Below the pieces are notes generated by a model. It saw only the letters and a program-made list of their open reading frames with translations. It was not told the origin of the DNA and did not search any database. The position numbers and the translations under genes are program-made. Shown one piece after another: positions 24,958 through 34,497 of a stretch of 64,000 bases of DNA (within the stretch, counting starts at the first letter, position 1; each line of letters begins with the position of its first letter). Where the stretch lies: positions 2,604,001 through 2,668,000 of the forward strand of contig NZ_CP035283.1 in assembly GCF_004103755.1 (NCBI RefSeq), written 5' to 3'. This DNA comes from Caproiciproducens sp. NJN-50. GTDB lineage: Bacteria > Bacillota > Clostridia > Oscillospirales > Acutalibacteraceae.

Positions 24958-25486
24958 CCCCGTCTACCCCACTCCAAATATCTGCCTGTAATAATGTATC
25001 AACCGGATTTTTTTCCTCCATATACTGAAGGATCTTGGAATTCTCGATCCCCTTCCACGCAGACGCCGCGCCATGGCCGGAGGGGACCGTAAGCCGGGTC
25101 AAAGCGCAGATGACAAAAAGGATGGCCACACCTTTGACCAGCCCGAAAACGCCGCCTAGCAGCATGTTGACCTGACGCAGAACCGGAAGCCGGAAGACAT
25201 GATCGGCAGAGGTGGCAATCACATGAACCAGAAGCTCCATCACGGCAAACAGAACGGCTGCGGCAAGAATCCGGCTCAGCGGCTGACCGGGCCGGAATGA
25301 CGGCAGAAGGTTCGCAAGGTAAGGGCCGGCGGCCGCTGCAAAACGCCCCGACAGACGCACGGAAACAACGAGGGACACGACAAAACCGGCAAGTTCGATC
25401 AGCGACCGGACAATTCCGCGGCGAAGGCCTGAAATGACAAAGACCAGAAGGACGCAAAGCAATGCCAGGTCATAAAAAGTTCCCAC
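24932..25486 (-). CDS. CvpA-family membrane protein
   Basis: 184 residues from a GTG at 25486, which follows GGGGAGGA at 6 bases; the open frame extends to 25522 but without a ribosome site. Four hydrophobic segments in the first 130 residues match the CvpA/colicin V production family, inner-membrane proteins linked to envelope stress and surface traits. Family-like stretches are LVFVISGLRRGIVRSLIELAGF and LLGGVFGLVKGVAILFVIC. The C-terminal tail is hydrophilic. It is probably transcribed with the DUF5711-like gene upstream and pgsA downstream. Confidence 0.85.
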   Translation of the reverse strand: MGTFYDLALLCVLLVFVISGLRRGIVRSLIELAGFVVSLVVSVRLSGRFAAAAGPYLANLLPSFRPGQPLSRILAAAVLFAVMELLVHVIATSADHVFRLPVLRQVNMLLGGVFGLVKGVAILFVICALTRLTVPSGHGAASAWKGIENSKILQYMEEKNPVDTLLQADIWSGVDGDAGQKQKL

Positions 25487-25562
25487 TTTTTTCCTCCCCG
25501 AACGCAAAATAAATCCGCACACAAGAGCAATATATCACAAAACATTCATTTGCACAAGCCGT

Positions 25563-26795
25563 TTACCGGCTGGAAACCTTTCGGATTTCCGAAACACCGA
25601 GGATAAAAGCGGAGGTCTCGTCTCTCAGCGCAACCGCCTTTGCATCGTCGCCCGCATCGCAGGTGCCGGCAGGCCCCGCGGGCGACGAGGTGTAAAAATA
25701 GACTTTCGAGCCGCACAGGGCGGCCGCGGCAGAGCCGAAAACGGAAACGGACCTCACCGTTCCCTGCAGAGACGGGGAAAGGAGCTTTTCTCCCGACCGG
25801 TTGAGGATCAAAAGGCCGGAATCTTCGGAGCCCGCATAGGAGGACAGCCCCAGAACCGTCAGATCGGCGGAGGCGCAGTATGCCGTCAGTTGTTTGCCGC
25901 CGTAGCTGCATTCGATTTTCGAACGGCTGCCCGCATCGATCAGCACGGCGGCCTGGTCCCCGAACGCGGTAACGGCGTCGTCACCGTTCCAGCAAATGTC
26001 GAACAGCATATTCCCATCGTACACCGCGAGCGGCTGCTGAACTTTCGAATCGCTCAAGTTCAGCAGATACAGGGCCGACTGGATCACGCCGTTTTTCGTA
26101 TTGACGCCGGTGACCGCCGCCATGCTCCCATCGGGGCTCAGGGCGGCCGCCGTCGGATAGTAGTCCGAAAACCAGTAATGGGATTGCTCGCGGCCGTCCG
26201 CCGTATAGGCGGTCAGTTCCCCCCGGTATCCTTCCGCCTCTGTGATCAGCGCATAGCCCCCCTGACGGGCAAGCGCGCCTGCGATCAGATTCTGGTTCAG
26301 GTTGATTTTCCGAATCGTGCGGTTGATACTTTCCAGTTGGCATGCCCTGCCGCCCAGGTTATAGAGCAGCATCCGGCCGCCGTTCAGCTTGAGAACCGGA
26401 TCGCTGAAGCTGTGCTGGCGGGAAACAAGCTCCTTTGCGGTCGAATTCAGCACCGTAAGCGACGTGTCGCTCGCAAAGCAGACGTTCTTGTCCGCCGACA
26501 GAAAATTCTGCGGCTGAACGGAAGTACCGGCGATGGAATGGGGAAATCCATCGCCCAGTCCCATGCCGACAACGCGGGCCTGCGCCCATTCCAGAACGGT
26601 CGCGGGAGCCAGATTGTCCCGGTTCATCCAGCCGAGGGTCCCCGCGACGCAGAGAAGCAGAATCAAAACGATCCTGTAGAACCAGCGCGGAACCGTATGC
26701 TCCCCGAAAACCTTCGGCGCTTTTCTGTCCCTCCTGGGGTGATGTTTCGCCGTGTCGAACTCCGCCGTGTCAAACCGGCGCCCGTTTTCAGCCAT
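25563..26795 (-). CDS. DUF5711-like membrane-anchored beta-propeller protein
   Basis: 410 residues. A single membrane helix at about residues 39-56 (YRIVLILLLCVAGTLGW) follows a basic cytosolic N-terminus; the rest is extracytoplasmic and built of repeating hydrophobic-Ser/Gly beta motifs, as in a WD/PQQ-like propeller. It resembles a Clostridia family annotated DUF5711. Role unknown. Its start overlaps the truA end by 8 bases, so it is translated with truA and possibly the cvpA and pgsA genes after it. Confidence 0.75.
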   Translation of the reverse strand: MAENGRRFDTAEFDTAKHHPRRDRKAPKVFGEHTVPRWFYRIVLILLLCVAGTLGWMNRDNLAPATVLEWAQARVVGMGLGDGFPHSIAGTSVQPQNFLSADKNVCFASDTSLTVLNSTAKELVSRQHSFSDPVLKLNGGRMLLYNLGGRACQLESINRTIRKINLNQNLIAGALARQGGYALITEAEGYRGELTAYTADGREQSHYWFSDYYPTAAALSPDGSMAAVTGVNTKNGVIQSALYLLNLSDSKVQQPLAVYDGNMLFDICWNGDDAVTAFGDQAAVLIDAGSRSKIECSYGGKQLTAYCASADLTVLGLSSYAGSEDSGLLILNRSGEKLLSPSLQGTVRSVSVFGSAAAALCGSKVYFYTSSPAGPAGTCDAGDDAKAVALRDETSAFILGVSEIRKVSSR

Positions 26796-27546
26796 TGAGT
26801 CTCACGTCCTTATAGAAAACCCTGTTCAGGTACAGTCCCTGGGGCGGCGCGGTCGGGCCCGCCGCCGCGCGGCTGCGCGCCTCCAGAATCCGTTCCACGT
26901 CTTCCGGCTCAAGCTTTCCTTCCGCGACCCGCAGCATGGTGCCGACCAGAATGCGGACCATATGGTAAAGGAACCCGTCCGCAGATACAAAAAAGCTCAC
27001 CGCTCCGCCGTCTTTCTTCCAGTATGCCTCGGTCACCGTGCGCGTCATGTCGCCGCGCTCCCTCGCGTCGACGGCGCAGAAGGAAGTAAAATCATGGGGT
27101 CCAAGCAGCCGGGAGGCGGCGCGGTTCAGGCGTTCCGGATCCAGCGGAACCCAGTAGTGCAGCGCCCTCCCGTTTAAAAAAGGATTTCGGACCCGCTCGT
27201 TCCAGATCAGATACTCGTATTCCTTGCCGAAGCAGGAATACCTTGCGTGGAACTCCGCCGGGACTTCCCGGCAGGACAGAACGGCGATATCCTTCGGCAG
27301 AAAATGGTTCAGCGCCCCGACCAGCCTTTCACAGGGGATGTCGTGTTCCGTATGAAAGCTGATGCAGAACCTGCGGGCATGGACAAAGGAATCCGTCCGG
27401 CTGCAGCCCTTGACGTCCGTCTGCTCTCCCAGGATCCGACGGAGGGCCTGCTGGAAAACCTCCTGAACCGAAACGGCATTCTTCTGAACCTGCCAACCGT
27501 GATAGTTTGCTCCGTCAAAGCAGATTGTAACCAGAAGATTTCGCAT
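26788..27546 (-). CDS. truA: tRNA pseudouridine synthase A
   Basis: 252 residues. TruA converts U38-U40 of the tRNA anticodon arm to pseudouridine. The catalytic Asp is Asp52 in GCSRTDSFVHA, a variant of the usual GRTDAGVHA. Other conserved segments are YHGWQVQ near the N-terminus and FLYHMVRILVGTMLRVAEGK. It sits directly after ecfT (12 bases), the common Firmicutes order ecfA1-ecfA2-ecfT-truA. The GRTDAG loop is less canonical than usual (CSRTDS), but family membership is clear. Confidence 0.95.
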   Translation of the reverse strand: MRNLLVTICFDGANYHGWQVQKNAVSVQEVFQQALRRILGEQTDVKGCSRTDSFVHARRFCISFHTEHDIPCERLVGALNHFLPKDIAVLSCREVPAEFHARYSCFGKEYEYLIWNERVRNPFLNGRALHYWVPLDPERLNRAASRLLGPHDFTSFCAVDARERGDMTRTVTEAYWKKDGGAVSFFVSADGFLYHMVRILVGTMLRVAEGKLEPEDVERILEARSRAAAGPTAPPQGLYLNRVFYKDVRLNG

Positions 27547-27558
27547 GATTTCCCTTTC

Positions 27559-28386
27559 TCACCTCAGCGCGGCCGGAAAGTGAAAGGCGCAGAACAGAAC
27601 CGCCGCGCAGAACAGGCCGGATGCTGCGGCCGCCGCCGCGTCCAGGCCGGACATGTGGAGCTGCTTCATTTTAGTGCGTCCTTCGCCGCCGTGATAGCAA
27701 CGGCACTCCATCGCCATCGCAAGGTCGTAAGCTCTGCGGAACGACGACACGAACAGAGGGATCAGGATCGGGATCAGCGATTTGATCCGCTGCATGAACC
27801 CGCCGCTTTCCAGGTCGGCTCCCCTGGCCTTCTGCGCGTTCATGATCTTGTCAGTTTCCTCGAGCAGCGTCGGCACGAACCGCAGCGCGATCGTCATCAT
27901 CATCGCGATCTCATGGACCCCGACATGCAGGACCTTGAGCGGTTTCATCAGGCGTTCCAGCGCATCGGTCAGCTGGGTCGGGGAAGTCGTGAACGTCAGC
28001 ACCGAGCTGAACAGGATCAGGCTGAAGATCCGCACGGCAACGAAGACCGCATTGCTGATCCCGCCGTCCGTGATCCGCATGGTGAAGCCCGGAAAGCGCT
28101 GGCTCCAGACGGTGGTCCCGCCGCCGTAAAACAGGTTCAGGACGAAGGTGAACGCGACGATGAACAGGACGGCCTTCAGGCTTTTCAGATACTGATTCAG
28201 CGGCACGCCGGACAGGAGCAGGACGGCGGCCATCAGCAGGAGCATCAAAGCAAGGCCCTGAAAATTCGTCGCGACAAAAATAAAAACGATAAAAGCAAAG
28301 GTGATGATGATTTTCATGCGCGGGTCCAGACGGTGAATCAGCGAGTCCCCGGGAAAATACTGGCCCAGCGTGATGTCTCTAACCAC
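27559..28386 (-). CDS. ecfT: Energy-coupling factor transmembrane protein EcfT
   Basis: 275 residues with about five membrane helices. EcfT couples the two ATPases to exchangeable vitamin- or metal-binding S components in group II ECF transporters. The GQYFPGDSLIHRLDPRMKI start and the two Ala-Arg-Gly type coupling helices (QKARGADLESGG) are typical. Its start overlaps the ecfA2 end by 8 bases. No S component gene lies in the window, so S proteins must be encoded elsewhere. Confidence 0.93.
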   Translation of the reverse strand: MVRDITLGQYFPGDSLIHRLDPRMKIIITFAFIVFIFVATNFQGLALMLLLMAAVLLLSGVPLNQYLKSLKAVLFIVAFTFVLNLFYGGGTTVWSQRFPGFTMRITDGGISNAVFVAVRIFSLILFSSVLTFTTSPTQLTDALERLMKPLKVLHVGVHEIAMMMTIALRFVPTLLEETDKIMNAQKARGADLESGGFMQRIKSLIPILIPLFVSSFRRAYDLAMAMECRCYHGGEGRTKMKQLHMSGLDAAAAAASGLFCAAVLFCAFHFPAALR

Positions 28387-29245
28387 GGGCGGCGCCCCCT
28401 TTCTTCAGCAGCGGCAGAAGCTGCTCCACCGCCTGGTCAACCGTCAGGGAAGGCTCGACCGGGCAGCCGTGTTCCCGCAGCGTCAGCAGGATCTTGGTGA
28501 TTTCCGGGACGCGCAGCCCCATCTTCTCCAGCTCCCGCCCGCGCGCAAAGACTTTTTCGGTTTTGTCCAGCATCACGGCCTTTCCGCCGTTCATGACCAG
28601 CACCCGGTCCGCCACGCGCGCGATGTCCTCCATGCTGTGGGAAACCAGAATCACCGTGTTGTTTCTCTGCCGGTGGTATGCGCCGATCTGGCGGAGCAGC
28701 ATGTCCCTCCCGCGCGGGTCGAGGCCCGCCGTCGGTTCGTCGAGGATCAGCACGTCCGGGTCCATCGCGATCACCCCGGCGATGGCCGCCCGGCGCTTTT
28801 CGCCGCCGGAAAGCTCAAACGGGCTTTTCCCGAGCAGCTCGTCCGGCAATCCGACAAAACGCGCCGCCTCCCCGGCCCGATCCTTCGCCTCGCTCTCCGA
28901 GAGGCCCATGTTCTGAGGCCCGAAGCAGATATCCTTCAGAACGGTTTCCTCAAACAGCTGATGCTCCGGGTACTGGAACACCATGCCGACCTGAAAGCGC
29001 ACGCCGCGGATCTTTTTCGGCTCGGCCCAGATATCCTTTCCCTTGAGCAGCACCTGACCGGACGTCGGTTTCAGCAGCCCGTTGAACTGCTGAATCAGCG
29101 TGGATTTGCCGGAACCGGTGTGACCGATCAGGCCGAGAAACTCGCCCTGTTCGACAGAGATGTTGACGTGGTCCACGGCGGTCTTCCGGAACGGGGTTCC
29201 CTCGCCGTACAGAAAAGTGAGTTCTTTGGTTTCAATGACAGGCAT
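28379..29245 (-). CDS. ecfA2: Energy-coupling factor ATPase EcfA2
   Basis: 288-residue ABC ATPase. Walker A GHTGSGKST, signature LSGGEKRRAAIAGVIA, Walker B VLILDEPTAGLDPRG and the switch His in LVSHSMEDIA are all present. It is the second ATPase of the ECF pair, judged by order after EcfA1 and by the PTSGQVLL insert. Overlaps ecfA1 by 14 bases and ecfT by 8, so the module is translated as a unit. Confidence 0.94.
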   Translation of the reverse strand: MPVIETKELTFLYGEGTPFRKTAVDHVNISVEQGEFLGLIGHTGSGKSTLIQQFNGLLKPTSGQVLLKGKDIWAEPKKIRGVRFQVGMVFQYPEHQLFEETVLKDICFGPQNMGLSESEAKDRAGEAARFVGLPDELLGKSPFELSGGEKRRAAIAGVIAMDPDVLILDEPTAGLDPRGRDMLLRQIGAYHRQRNNTVILVSHSMEDIARVADRVLVMNGGKAVMLDKTEKVFARGRELEKMGLRVPEITKILLTLREHGCPVEPSLTVDQAVEQLLPLLKKGGAARG

Positions 29246-30116
29246 TTGTCTCTCCTATATTTCCCGACCTTTTGAGCAAAGGCTCCAGAGCCGCGACGCA
29301 TTCCTCAGCATTCAGGACTCCGTCCCGCAGGGGAATCCCTGCGGATTTCAGACGGTAAATCAGCTCCGTGGACTGCGGAACGTCGAGCTGATGTGTCTTG
29401 AGCAGTTCCACCTGGGAAAAAACCTCCCTCGGCGTTCCCTGTGTCAGAATTTTGCCGTCGTCCATCACGACGACGCGGTCCGCACCGACCGCTTCGTCCA
29501 TATAATGCGTAATCAGGACGATGGTAATTCCTTTTTCACGGTTCAGACGGTGGATCGTTTCAAGGACCTCGTCGCGCCCGCGCGGGTCCAGCATGGCCGT
29601 CGGCTCGTCCAGCACGATGCAGTCCGGCTGCATGGCGATGATCCCCGCGATGGCGATCCGCTGCTTCTGCCCGCCGGAGAGCTTGTACGGCGCGTGCAGG
29701 CGGTAATCGTACATCTCCACCGCTTTCAGCGCGTCGTCCACCCGCTCGCGGATTTCCGGCGGCGGGACGCCGAGATTTTCCGGACCGAAAGCCACGTCTT
29801 CCTCCACGATGCTGGCAACCAGCTGGTTATCCGGGTTCTGAAGGACCAGGCCGACCCTCCGGCGGATCTCGATCTTCAAATCCTCGTCGAGCGTGTCGAG
29901 GCCGTCGACATAGACCTTGCCTCCGCTGGGGAGCAGCATGGCGTTGAATTCCTTCGCCATAGTGGATTTTCCCGATCCGTTACGCCCCAGCAACGCGACA
30001 AATTCACCCTTTTGAATGCCGAGTGAAACGCCGTGGAGAACTTCGGGCGCATTCTTATCCTCCTGCGATTCATAGGAAAACGTGACGTCTTCCGCCCTGA
30101 TATAATCTTCCATCAA
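29232..30116 (-). CDS. ecfA1: Energy-coupling factor ATPase EcfA1
   Basis: 294-residue ABC ATPase, first gene of the ECF module. Walker A GRNGSGKST, signature LSGGQKQRIAIAGIIA, Walker B CIVLDEPTAMLDPRG and switch His LITHYMDEAV are present. ATG codons at 30116 and 30113 are both possible starts. The upstream ribosomal-protein genes that often precede this module are replaced here by a methyltransferase and a small SHOCT-type gene. Confidence 0.94.
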   Translation of the reverse strand: MMEDYIRAEDVTFSYESQEDKNAPEVLHGVSLGIQKGEFVALLGRNGSGKSTMAKEFNAMLLPSGGKVYVDGLDTLDEDLKIEIRRRVGLVLQNPDNQLVASIVEEDVAFGPENLGVPPPEIRERVDDALKAVEMYDYRLHAPYKLSGGQKQRIAIAGIIAMQPDCIVLDEPTAMLDPRGRDEVLETIHRLNREKGITIVLITHYMDEAVGADRVVVMDDGKILTQGTPREVFSQVELLKTHQLDVPQSTELIYRLKSAGIPLRDGVLNAEECVAALEPLLKRSGNIGETNACH

Positions 30117-30145
30117 TCCTGTTCCGTCCTTTGCTGCGCCGCAGC

Positions 30146-30550
30146 TCAGCCGCGCATTTTAGTCTGATTCAGTCTTTCCCTGTATTCTTCCCGGTCGATC
30201 AGCCCCGCCTCATAAAGGCTTCTCCATTGCTCTTTCCCGCTGGAAAGGAAATCCTCCCCGGGGGCGGCCTGATTGGATTCCGCACGCGCTTTGGACCTTT
30301 TTTTCGAATCCGGGAAAGCGGAGGGATTCCCCTGCAAACGCCGTTTCCCGCCCGGACGCAGGTCTCTGTTTTCCGAGCCGCTCCTCAGCCTGGTGAATAC
30401 CCAGTACGCCCCGGACAGGAGCGCGGCCAGGGCGAGAAGATAAAGCACGCTGATCGAAATATGGGAGTCGACGGCCTTCGGAATCAGCTTGACCGCGGCG
30501 ACCAGCAGCACAAAGGCCGCGCCTGCTCCATTCTTCTTTTTCTTCTCCAC
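30146..30550 (-). CDS. Small membrane protein with C-terminal SHOCT-like motif
   Basis: 134 residues from GTG at 30550, which follows GGGAGG; the frame is open to 30679 but that part overlaps the methyltransferase gene and lacks a ribosome site. Two hydrophobic segments at about residues 10-20 and 30-49, a basic middle part, and a C-terminal segment WRSLYEAGLIDREEYRERL that fits the short C-terminal SHOCT motif (L-x3-GxIT-xxE-Y/F). Function unknown. Confidence 0.65.
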   Translation of the reverse strand: MEKKKKNGAGAAFVLLVAAVKLIPKAVDSHISISVLYLLALAALLSGAYWVFTRLRSGSENRDLRPGGKRRLQGNPSAFPDSKKRSKARAESNQAAPGEDFLSSGKEQWRSLYEAGLIDREEYRERLNQTKMRG

Positions 30551-30572
30551 GCGAAAACCTCCCTTTCCCGAT

Positions 30573-31436
30573 TCAATCCGCCCGCCATACCGCCGTGCCT
30601 CCGCACGGCAGAACCAGCCCGCTCCGCGTGACGGGCAGTCCGATCTCTCCGGAGGATAGTCTCCCTTTGAAGCGCCCATTGACCAAAACGCCCAGAATAT
30701 ATTCCATGACCGCAGGGGACAGCCCCGCGGTGTACGAATTTAAAAGGAAAAACAGCGGATCGCGCGAAAGCAGCGGCACGCATTCCCCGACCAGCGCGTA
30801 AATCTGTTCCTCCAGCTTCCAGACCTCCCCGCCCGGCCCCCGGCCGTAGGAGGGCGGGTCCATGATGATCCCGTCGTAGGTATTGCCCCGGCGCTGCTCG
30901 CGGCGGACGAATTTCTGGCAGTCGTCGACGAGCCAGCGCACAGGTCGGTCCGAAAGGCCGGATTCCTCCGCGTTTTCCCTCGCCCAGGAAACCATCCCCT
31001 TGGATGCGTCCACATGGCAGACCCCGGCCCCGGCTTTCAGGCAGGCAAGCGTCGCCGCGCCCGTGTAGCCGAACAGGTTCAGGACCCGGACCGGGCGGCC
31101 CGCCTTCCGGATCAGATCCATGACAAGATCCCAGTTGACGGCCTGTTCCGGAAAAATCCCGGTGTGTTTAAATCCCATCGTTTTCAGGCGGAACGTAAGG
31201 TCCCCGTAGCGGATGTTCCACACGGGCGGCACGCTCCGGAGCACCTGCCAGCTTCCGCCTCCGGCGGAGGAACGCCGGTAGCGGGCGTCCGCCTTATCCC
31301 ACAGAGGGTCTTTCTTCGGCGTATCCCACAGGACCTGCGGGTCCGGGCGGATCAGGATCACTTTTCCCCACCGCTCCAGCCGTTCTCCTCCGGAGGCGTC
31401 GATCAGTTCATAGTCCTTCCAGTCTGCAACTCTCAA
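30573..31436 (-). CDS. Class I SAM-dependent methyltransferase (RlmI/RlmK-like)
   Basis: 287 residues. Start at TTG 31436 is favoured by GAGGAG 6 bases before; the open frame reaches 31583 but that stretch has no family similarity. The SAM-binding motif is VLNLFGYTGAATLACLKAGA and the catalytic DPPSYGRGPGG fits the NPPY-like motif of base N- or C-methyltransferases acting on rRNA, as in COG1092. No PUA domain is present, so the target may differ from RlmI. It follows glmM with a gap of about 120 bases. Confidence 0.85.
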   Translation of the reverse strand: MRVADWKDYELIDASGGERLERWGKVILIRPDPQVLWDTPKKDPLWDKADARYRRSSAGGGSWQVLRSVPPVWNIRYGDLTFRLKTMGFKHTGIFPEQAVNWDLVMDLIRKAGRPVRVLNLFGYTGAATLACLKAGAGVCHVDASKGMVSWARENAEESGLSDRPVRWLVDDCQKFVRREQRRGNTYDGIIMDPPSYGRGPGGEVWKLEEQIYALVGECVPLLSRDPLFFLLNSYTAGLSPAVMEYILGVLVNGRFKGRLSSGEIGLPVTRSGLVLPCGGTAVWRAD

Positions 31437-31557
31437 TCCAATCTCCTCAGACTGCCGGGAAATCGCGCAACCGTAAATTGCTTTGCAATTCTGCTTGCTG
31501 CGTTGGCTACGCTTTCCTTGCACGATTTTCGACGGTCTACAAGTCATTGATATCTCT

Positions 31558-32907
31558 CTAGGCGAGCCGGTCGCGGAGAACACCCGCGATGGAATTCGCG
31601 ACCTGAGCGATCTCCTCTTCGTCCTCCCCTTCGACCATCACCCGGAGCAGCGGCTCCGTGCCCGACGGGCGGACCACGACCCGGCCTCTGTTTCCAAACC
31701 TTTTTTTGGCGGACTCCACCGAATCCTTGACCTGCGGATCGGTGTAAAAGCGCAGCTTTCCGTCCGGCTTTACCTCGACGTTGACCAGCACCTGCGGGTA
31801 ACGCGTCATCAGGGTCGCAAGGCTTGAAAGCTTTGCCTCCCTCCGTTTCAGGATGCTGAGAAGCTGGGCGGCCGTCAGCTGTCCGTCGCCGGTCGTGGCA
31901 AAATCGTGGAAAATAATATGGCCGCTCTGCTCGCCGCCGAAGTTGTAACCTTCCAGCAGCATTTCCTCCAGCACATACCGGTCGCCGACCTTCGTCGCCT
32001 CAAACTTGATGCCGTCGTCCGCGCAGAAACGGTTGAAGCCCATATTTGTCATGATGGTGCCCACCACGGTATCTTTCGCCAGCTTGCCGCGGGATTTCAG
32101 ATCGGCCGCGCAGATCGCCATGAGAAAATCGCCGTCCACCAGGCGGCCGTTCTCATCCACGGCAAGGCAGCGGTCTGCGTCCCCGTCAAACGCGACCCCC
32201 GCGTCCAGATGGTTTTCACCGACAAAGCGCATCAGATTTTCCATGTGGGTGGACCCGCACGCGTCGTTGACGTTGATCCCGTCCGGATGGTCCGAAAGCA
32301 TATGACACTCCGCGCCCAGTTCAGAAAACAGCAGTTCCGCCGTTCGGCTGGCGGAACCATTGGCACAGTCGACCGCAATCTTCATGCCGGTCAGCGCAAA
32401 CGGCACGGTGCATTTAATGTGATCCACATAGTCACGCACGGTGTTCGGGGCATCCGACACGCTTCCGACCGCTCCGCCCACCGGGCAGGATGGCTGGATC
32501 GCGTGGTCCAGAACGATCGACTCGATCTGTTCCTCCAGCGCATCCGGCAGCTTGTATCCGTCGCCGCTGAATATTTTGATCCCGTTGAATTCACAGGGGT
32601 TGTGCGAGGCTGTCAGCATGACGCCGGCATCCGCCTTGTATTTCCCGACCAGAAACGCGACTGCCGGGGTTGGAACGACTCCGAGCCGGACGACGTTCGC
32701 GCCCACGCTGCAAAGCCCGGCGGTCATGGCCGCTTCCAGCATGTCGGAAGACAGGCGGGTGTCCTTGCCGATCAGTATTTTCGGATGGCGGTGGGCGCTG
32801 TCGGTCAGCACCATCGCGGCCGCCCTTCCGATGCTCATGGCGAGTTCGCAGGTCAGTTCGCTGTTCGCAATTCCGCGGACCCCGTCCGTTCCAAATAATC
32901 TGCCCAT
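31558..32907 (-). CDS. glmM: Phosphoglucosamine mutase
   Basis: 449 residues. GlmM converts glucosamine-6-phosphate to glucosamine-1-phosphate on the way to UDP-GlcNAc, which supplies peptidoglycan and, here, the surface-sugar cluster at 44-51 kb. Phosphoserine loop MLTASHNPCEFNGIK with Ser101, metal loop DGDADRCLAVDE, substrate loop GGEQSGHI and C-terminal phosphate loop RPSGTEPLLRVMVEG are complete. N-terminal FGTDGVRGIAN is diagnostic. Confidence 0.97.
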   Translation of the reverse strand: MGRLFGTDGVRGIANSELTCELAMSIGRAAAMVLTDSAHRHPKILIGKDTRLSSDMLEAAMTAGLCSVGANVVRLGVVPTPAVAFLVGKYKADAGVMLTASHNPCEFNGIKIFSGDGYKLPDALEEQIESIVLDHAIQPSCPVGGAVGSVSDAPNTVRDYVDHIKCTVPFALTGMKIAVDCANGSASRTAELLFSELGAECHMLSDHPDGINVNDACGSTHMENLMRFVGENHLDAGVAFDGDADRCLAVDENGRLVDGDFLMAICAADLKSRGKLAKDTVVGTIMTNMGFNRFCADDGIKFEATKVGDRYVLEEMLLEGYNFGGEQSGHIIFHDFATTGDGQLTAAQLLSILKRREAKLSSLATLMTRYPQVLVNVEVKPDGKLRFYTDPQVKDSVESAKKRFGNRGRVVVRPSGTEPLLRVMVEGEDEEEIAQVANSIAGVLRDRLA

Positions 32908-33000
32908 AAAATCTCTCCTGTATGAAACCTGTCCGAACCGGCAGGCTCGATTTCATTTTTGTCAGTGCGCTTTTGCGCGGGGCTCACTGTTTTCTGTTTA

Positions 33001-34422
33001 TTATGTCGCGTACTGCATCACGCTGTCAAGCGTGTTCCCGCTGACCACCACAATATCCCCCGGCAGTATCTGGGTAAAGCCCTTCGGGACCAGCACGCGG
33101 CCGCCCCTCCGGATCATGACCACAAGGATCTCCTCCGGGAGATCCGCCTCCATGATCGACCGTCCCGCCCAAGGATGGTCTTCTTCCACCCTGATTTCGA
33201 GCAGCTTTGTTCCCGAATCATCCACATAGTCGTTAAAGGTTCTTGTGACACTCGCTTCATAGTCGACCAGCCCAAGTTTTTTTGAAACCGCAGGCAGCAG
33301 GGAGCCCTGAATCGCAACGGAAAGCAGGGAAACAATGAAGACCAGATGAAAAATATCGTTTTTCAGGCCGGCAATGTAGGAAACAGCGTAAATCGCAAAC
33401 ACGATGGAAGCCGCGCCGCGGAGGCCGACCCACGAAACCAGCAGCATCTGCCGGAACGAAAACCGGAACCAGCTCAGAATGGCGAAGACCGCCGCGGGCC
33501 GTGCCACCACCATCAGGAACAGCGCAAGCAGGATTCCCTTTCCAAGGACCGCCGGGAAGTGGGAGGGAAACGAAAGCAGCCCCAGCATGAAAAACAGCAG
33601 GATCTGCATCAGCCAGGACACCCCGTCGAAAAAATGGACCAGCGACTTTTTGTAGAGAATTTTGCTGTTTCCCAGAACAATCCCCACCAGATATACGCAA
33701 AGGAGGCCGTTTCCGCCGAGCCACTCGCAGAACGAATAGGAAAAAGCCGCGATGGCCAGGACGAAGATGGGGTACAGCCCCTCGATTTCAAAGCGGACCC
33801 TGCGCAGGAAAAGCGACGACGCGAAGGCCAGCGCAAACCCCAAAACCGCCGAAACGGCGATCTGTTTGACCAGCAGAATCCCGATCGGCCCGCCTCCCGA
33901 CGTCATCGCCTGAATCGACGTCAGGGTCATCAGATAGGCAAACGGATCGTTGCTTCCGCTCTCAAGCTCCAGCAGCGACGCCAGACCTCCCTTGAGGTTC
34001 AGGCTCCTGGACCGCAGAATGGCGAACACCGCGGCCGCGTCCGTCGAGGCGACGACGGATCCGACCAGCATTCCCTCCTGAAACGGCATGCGTAAAGCGG
34101 TGGCGCAGAACAAAGCGGTCAGGACGGCCGTGACCGCCACGCCGGCCGTGGAAAGCATCAGCGCGGGGACGGCCACCGGCCGCGCCACTTTCCATTTCGT
34201 GCCAAAGCCGCCGTAAAACATGATCAGCATCAGGCCGATGGAACAAAGATTCTTCGCAAGGCCGTAATCATCGAATTCAAATCCCAATACGCCGTCGGAC
34301 CCGCACAGCATGCCTAAAACAAGAAAGATCAGGAGCGTGGGGATCCCGAAGCGGTAAAGCAGTTTGCTGGATAAAATGCAGGCAATGACAACTGCCGAGA
34401 ACGCAATCATCCATATTGTCAT
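33001..34422 (-). CDS. CPA1-type cation/proton antiporter with TrkA-C domain
   Basis: 473 residues. About 12 membrane helices to residue 390, including SVVASTDAAAVFAIL with the ion-binding acidic site and the SGSNDPFAYLM helix, then a cytosolic TrkA-C-like domain (residues about 395-473) that may sense a nucleotide. This layout matches the NhaP2/CvrA K+/H+ antiporters that control K+ and pH. Na+/H+ exchange is also possible. Stands alone between glmM and ruvB on the minus strand. Confidence 0.88.
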   Translation of the reverse strand: MTIWMIAFSAVVIACILSSKLLYRFGIPTLLIFLVLGMLCGSDGVLGFEFDDYGLAKNLCSIGLMLIMFYGGFGTKWKVARPVAVPALMLSTAGVAVTAVLTALFCATALRMPFQEGMLVGSVVASTDAAAVFAILRSRSLNLKGGLASLLELESGSNDPFAYLMTLTSIQAMTSGGGPIGILLVKQIAVSAVLGFALAFASSLFLRRVRFEIEGLYPIFVLAIAAFSYSFCEWLGGNGLLCVYLVGIVLGNSKILYKKSLVHFFDGVSWLMQILLFFMLGLLSFPSHFPAVLGKGILLALFLMVVARPAAVFAILSWFRFSFRQMLLVSWVGLRGAASIVFAIYAVSYIAGLKNDIFHLVFIVSLLSVAIQGSLLPAVSKKLGLVDYEASVTRTFNDYVDDSGTKLLEIRVEEDHPWAGRSIMEADLPEEILVVMIRRGGRVLVPKGFTQILPGDIVVVSGNTLDSVMQYAT

Positions 34423-34497
34423 TCTTACACCTTCTTCTCTAGTTCATTTTCCGGCTTCGCTTCCTTTTTTTATATTATTTATATGAATCAAGTTTGT

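Noticed and set aside
28120..30160. Riboswitch or S component linked to the ECF genes
   Set aside because: No structured leader or S-component gene is visible; the module is general-purpose.
30551..30679. N-terminal extension of the SHOCT-type gene
   Set aside because: It overlaps the methyltransferase gene and lacks a ribosome site; GTG 30550 has GGGAGG.
31437..31557. Gap between glmM and the methyltransferase with AATTGC-TTT-GCAATT
   Set aside because: The inverted repeat is short and without T tract; no firm regulatory reading.
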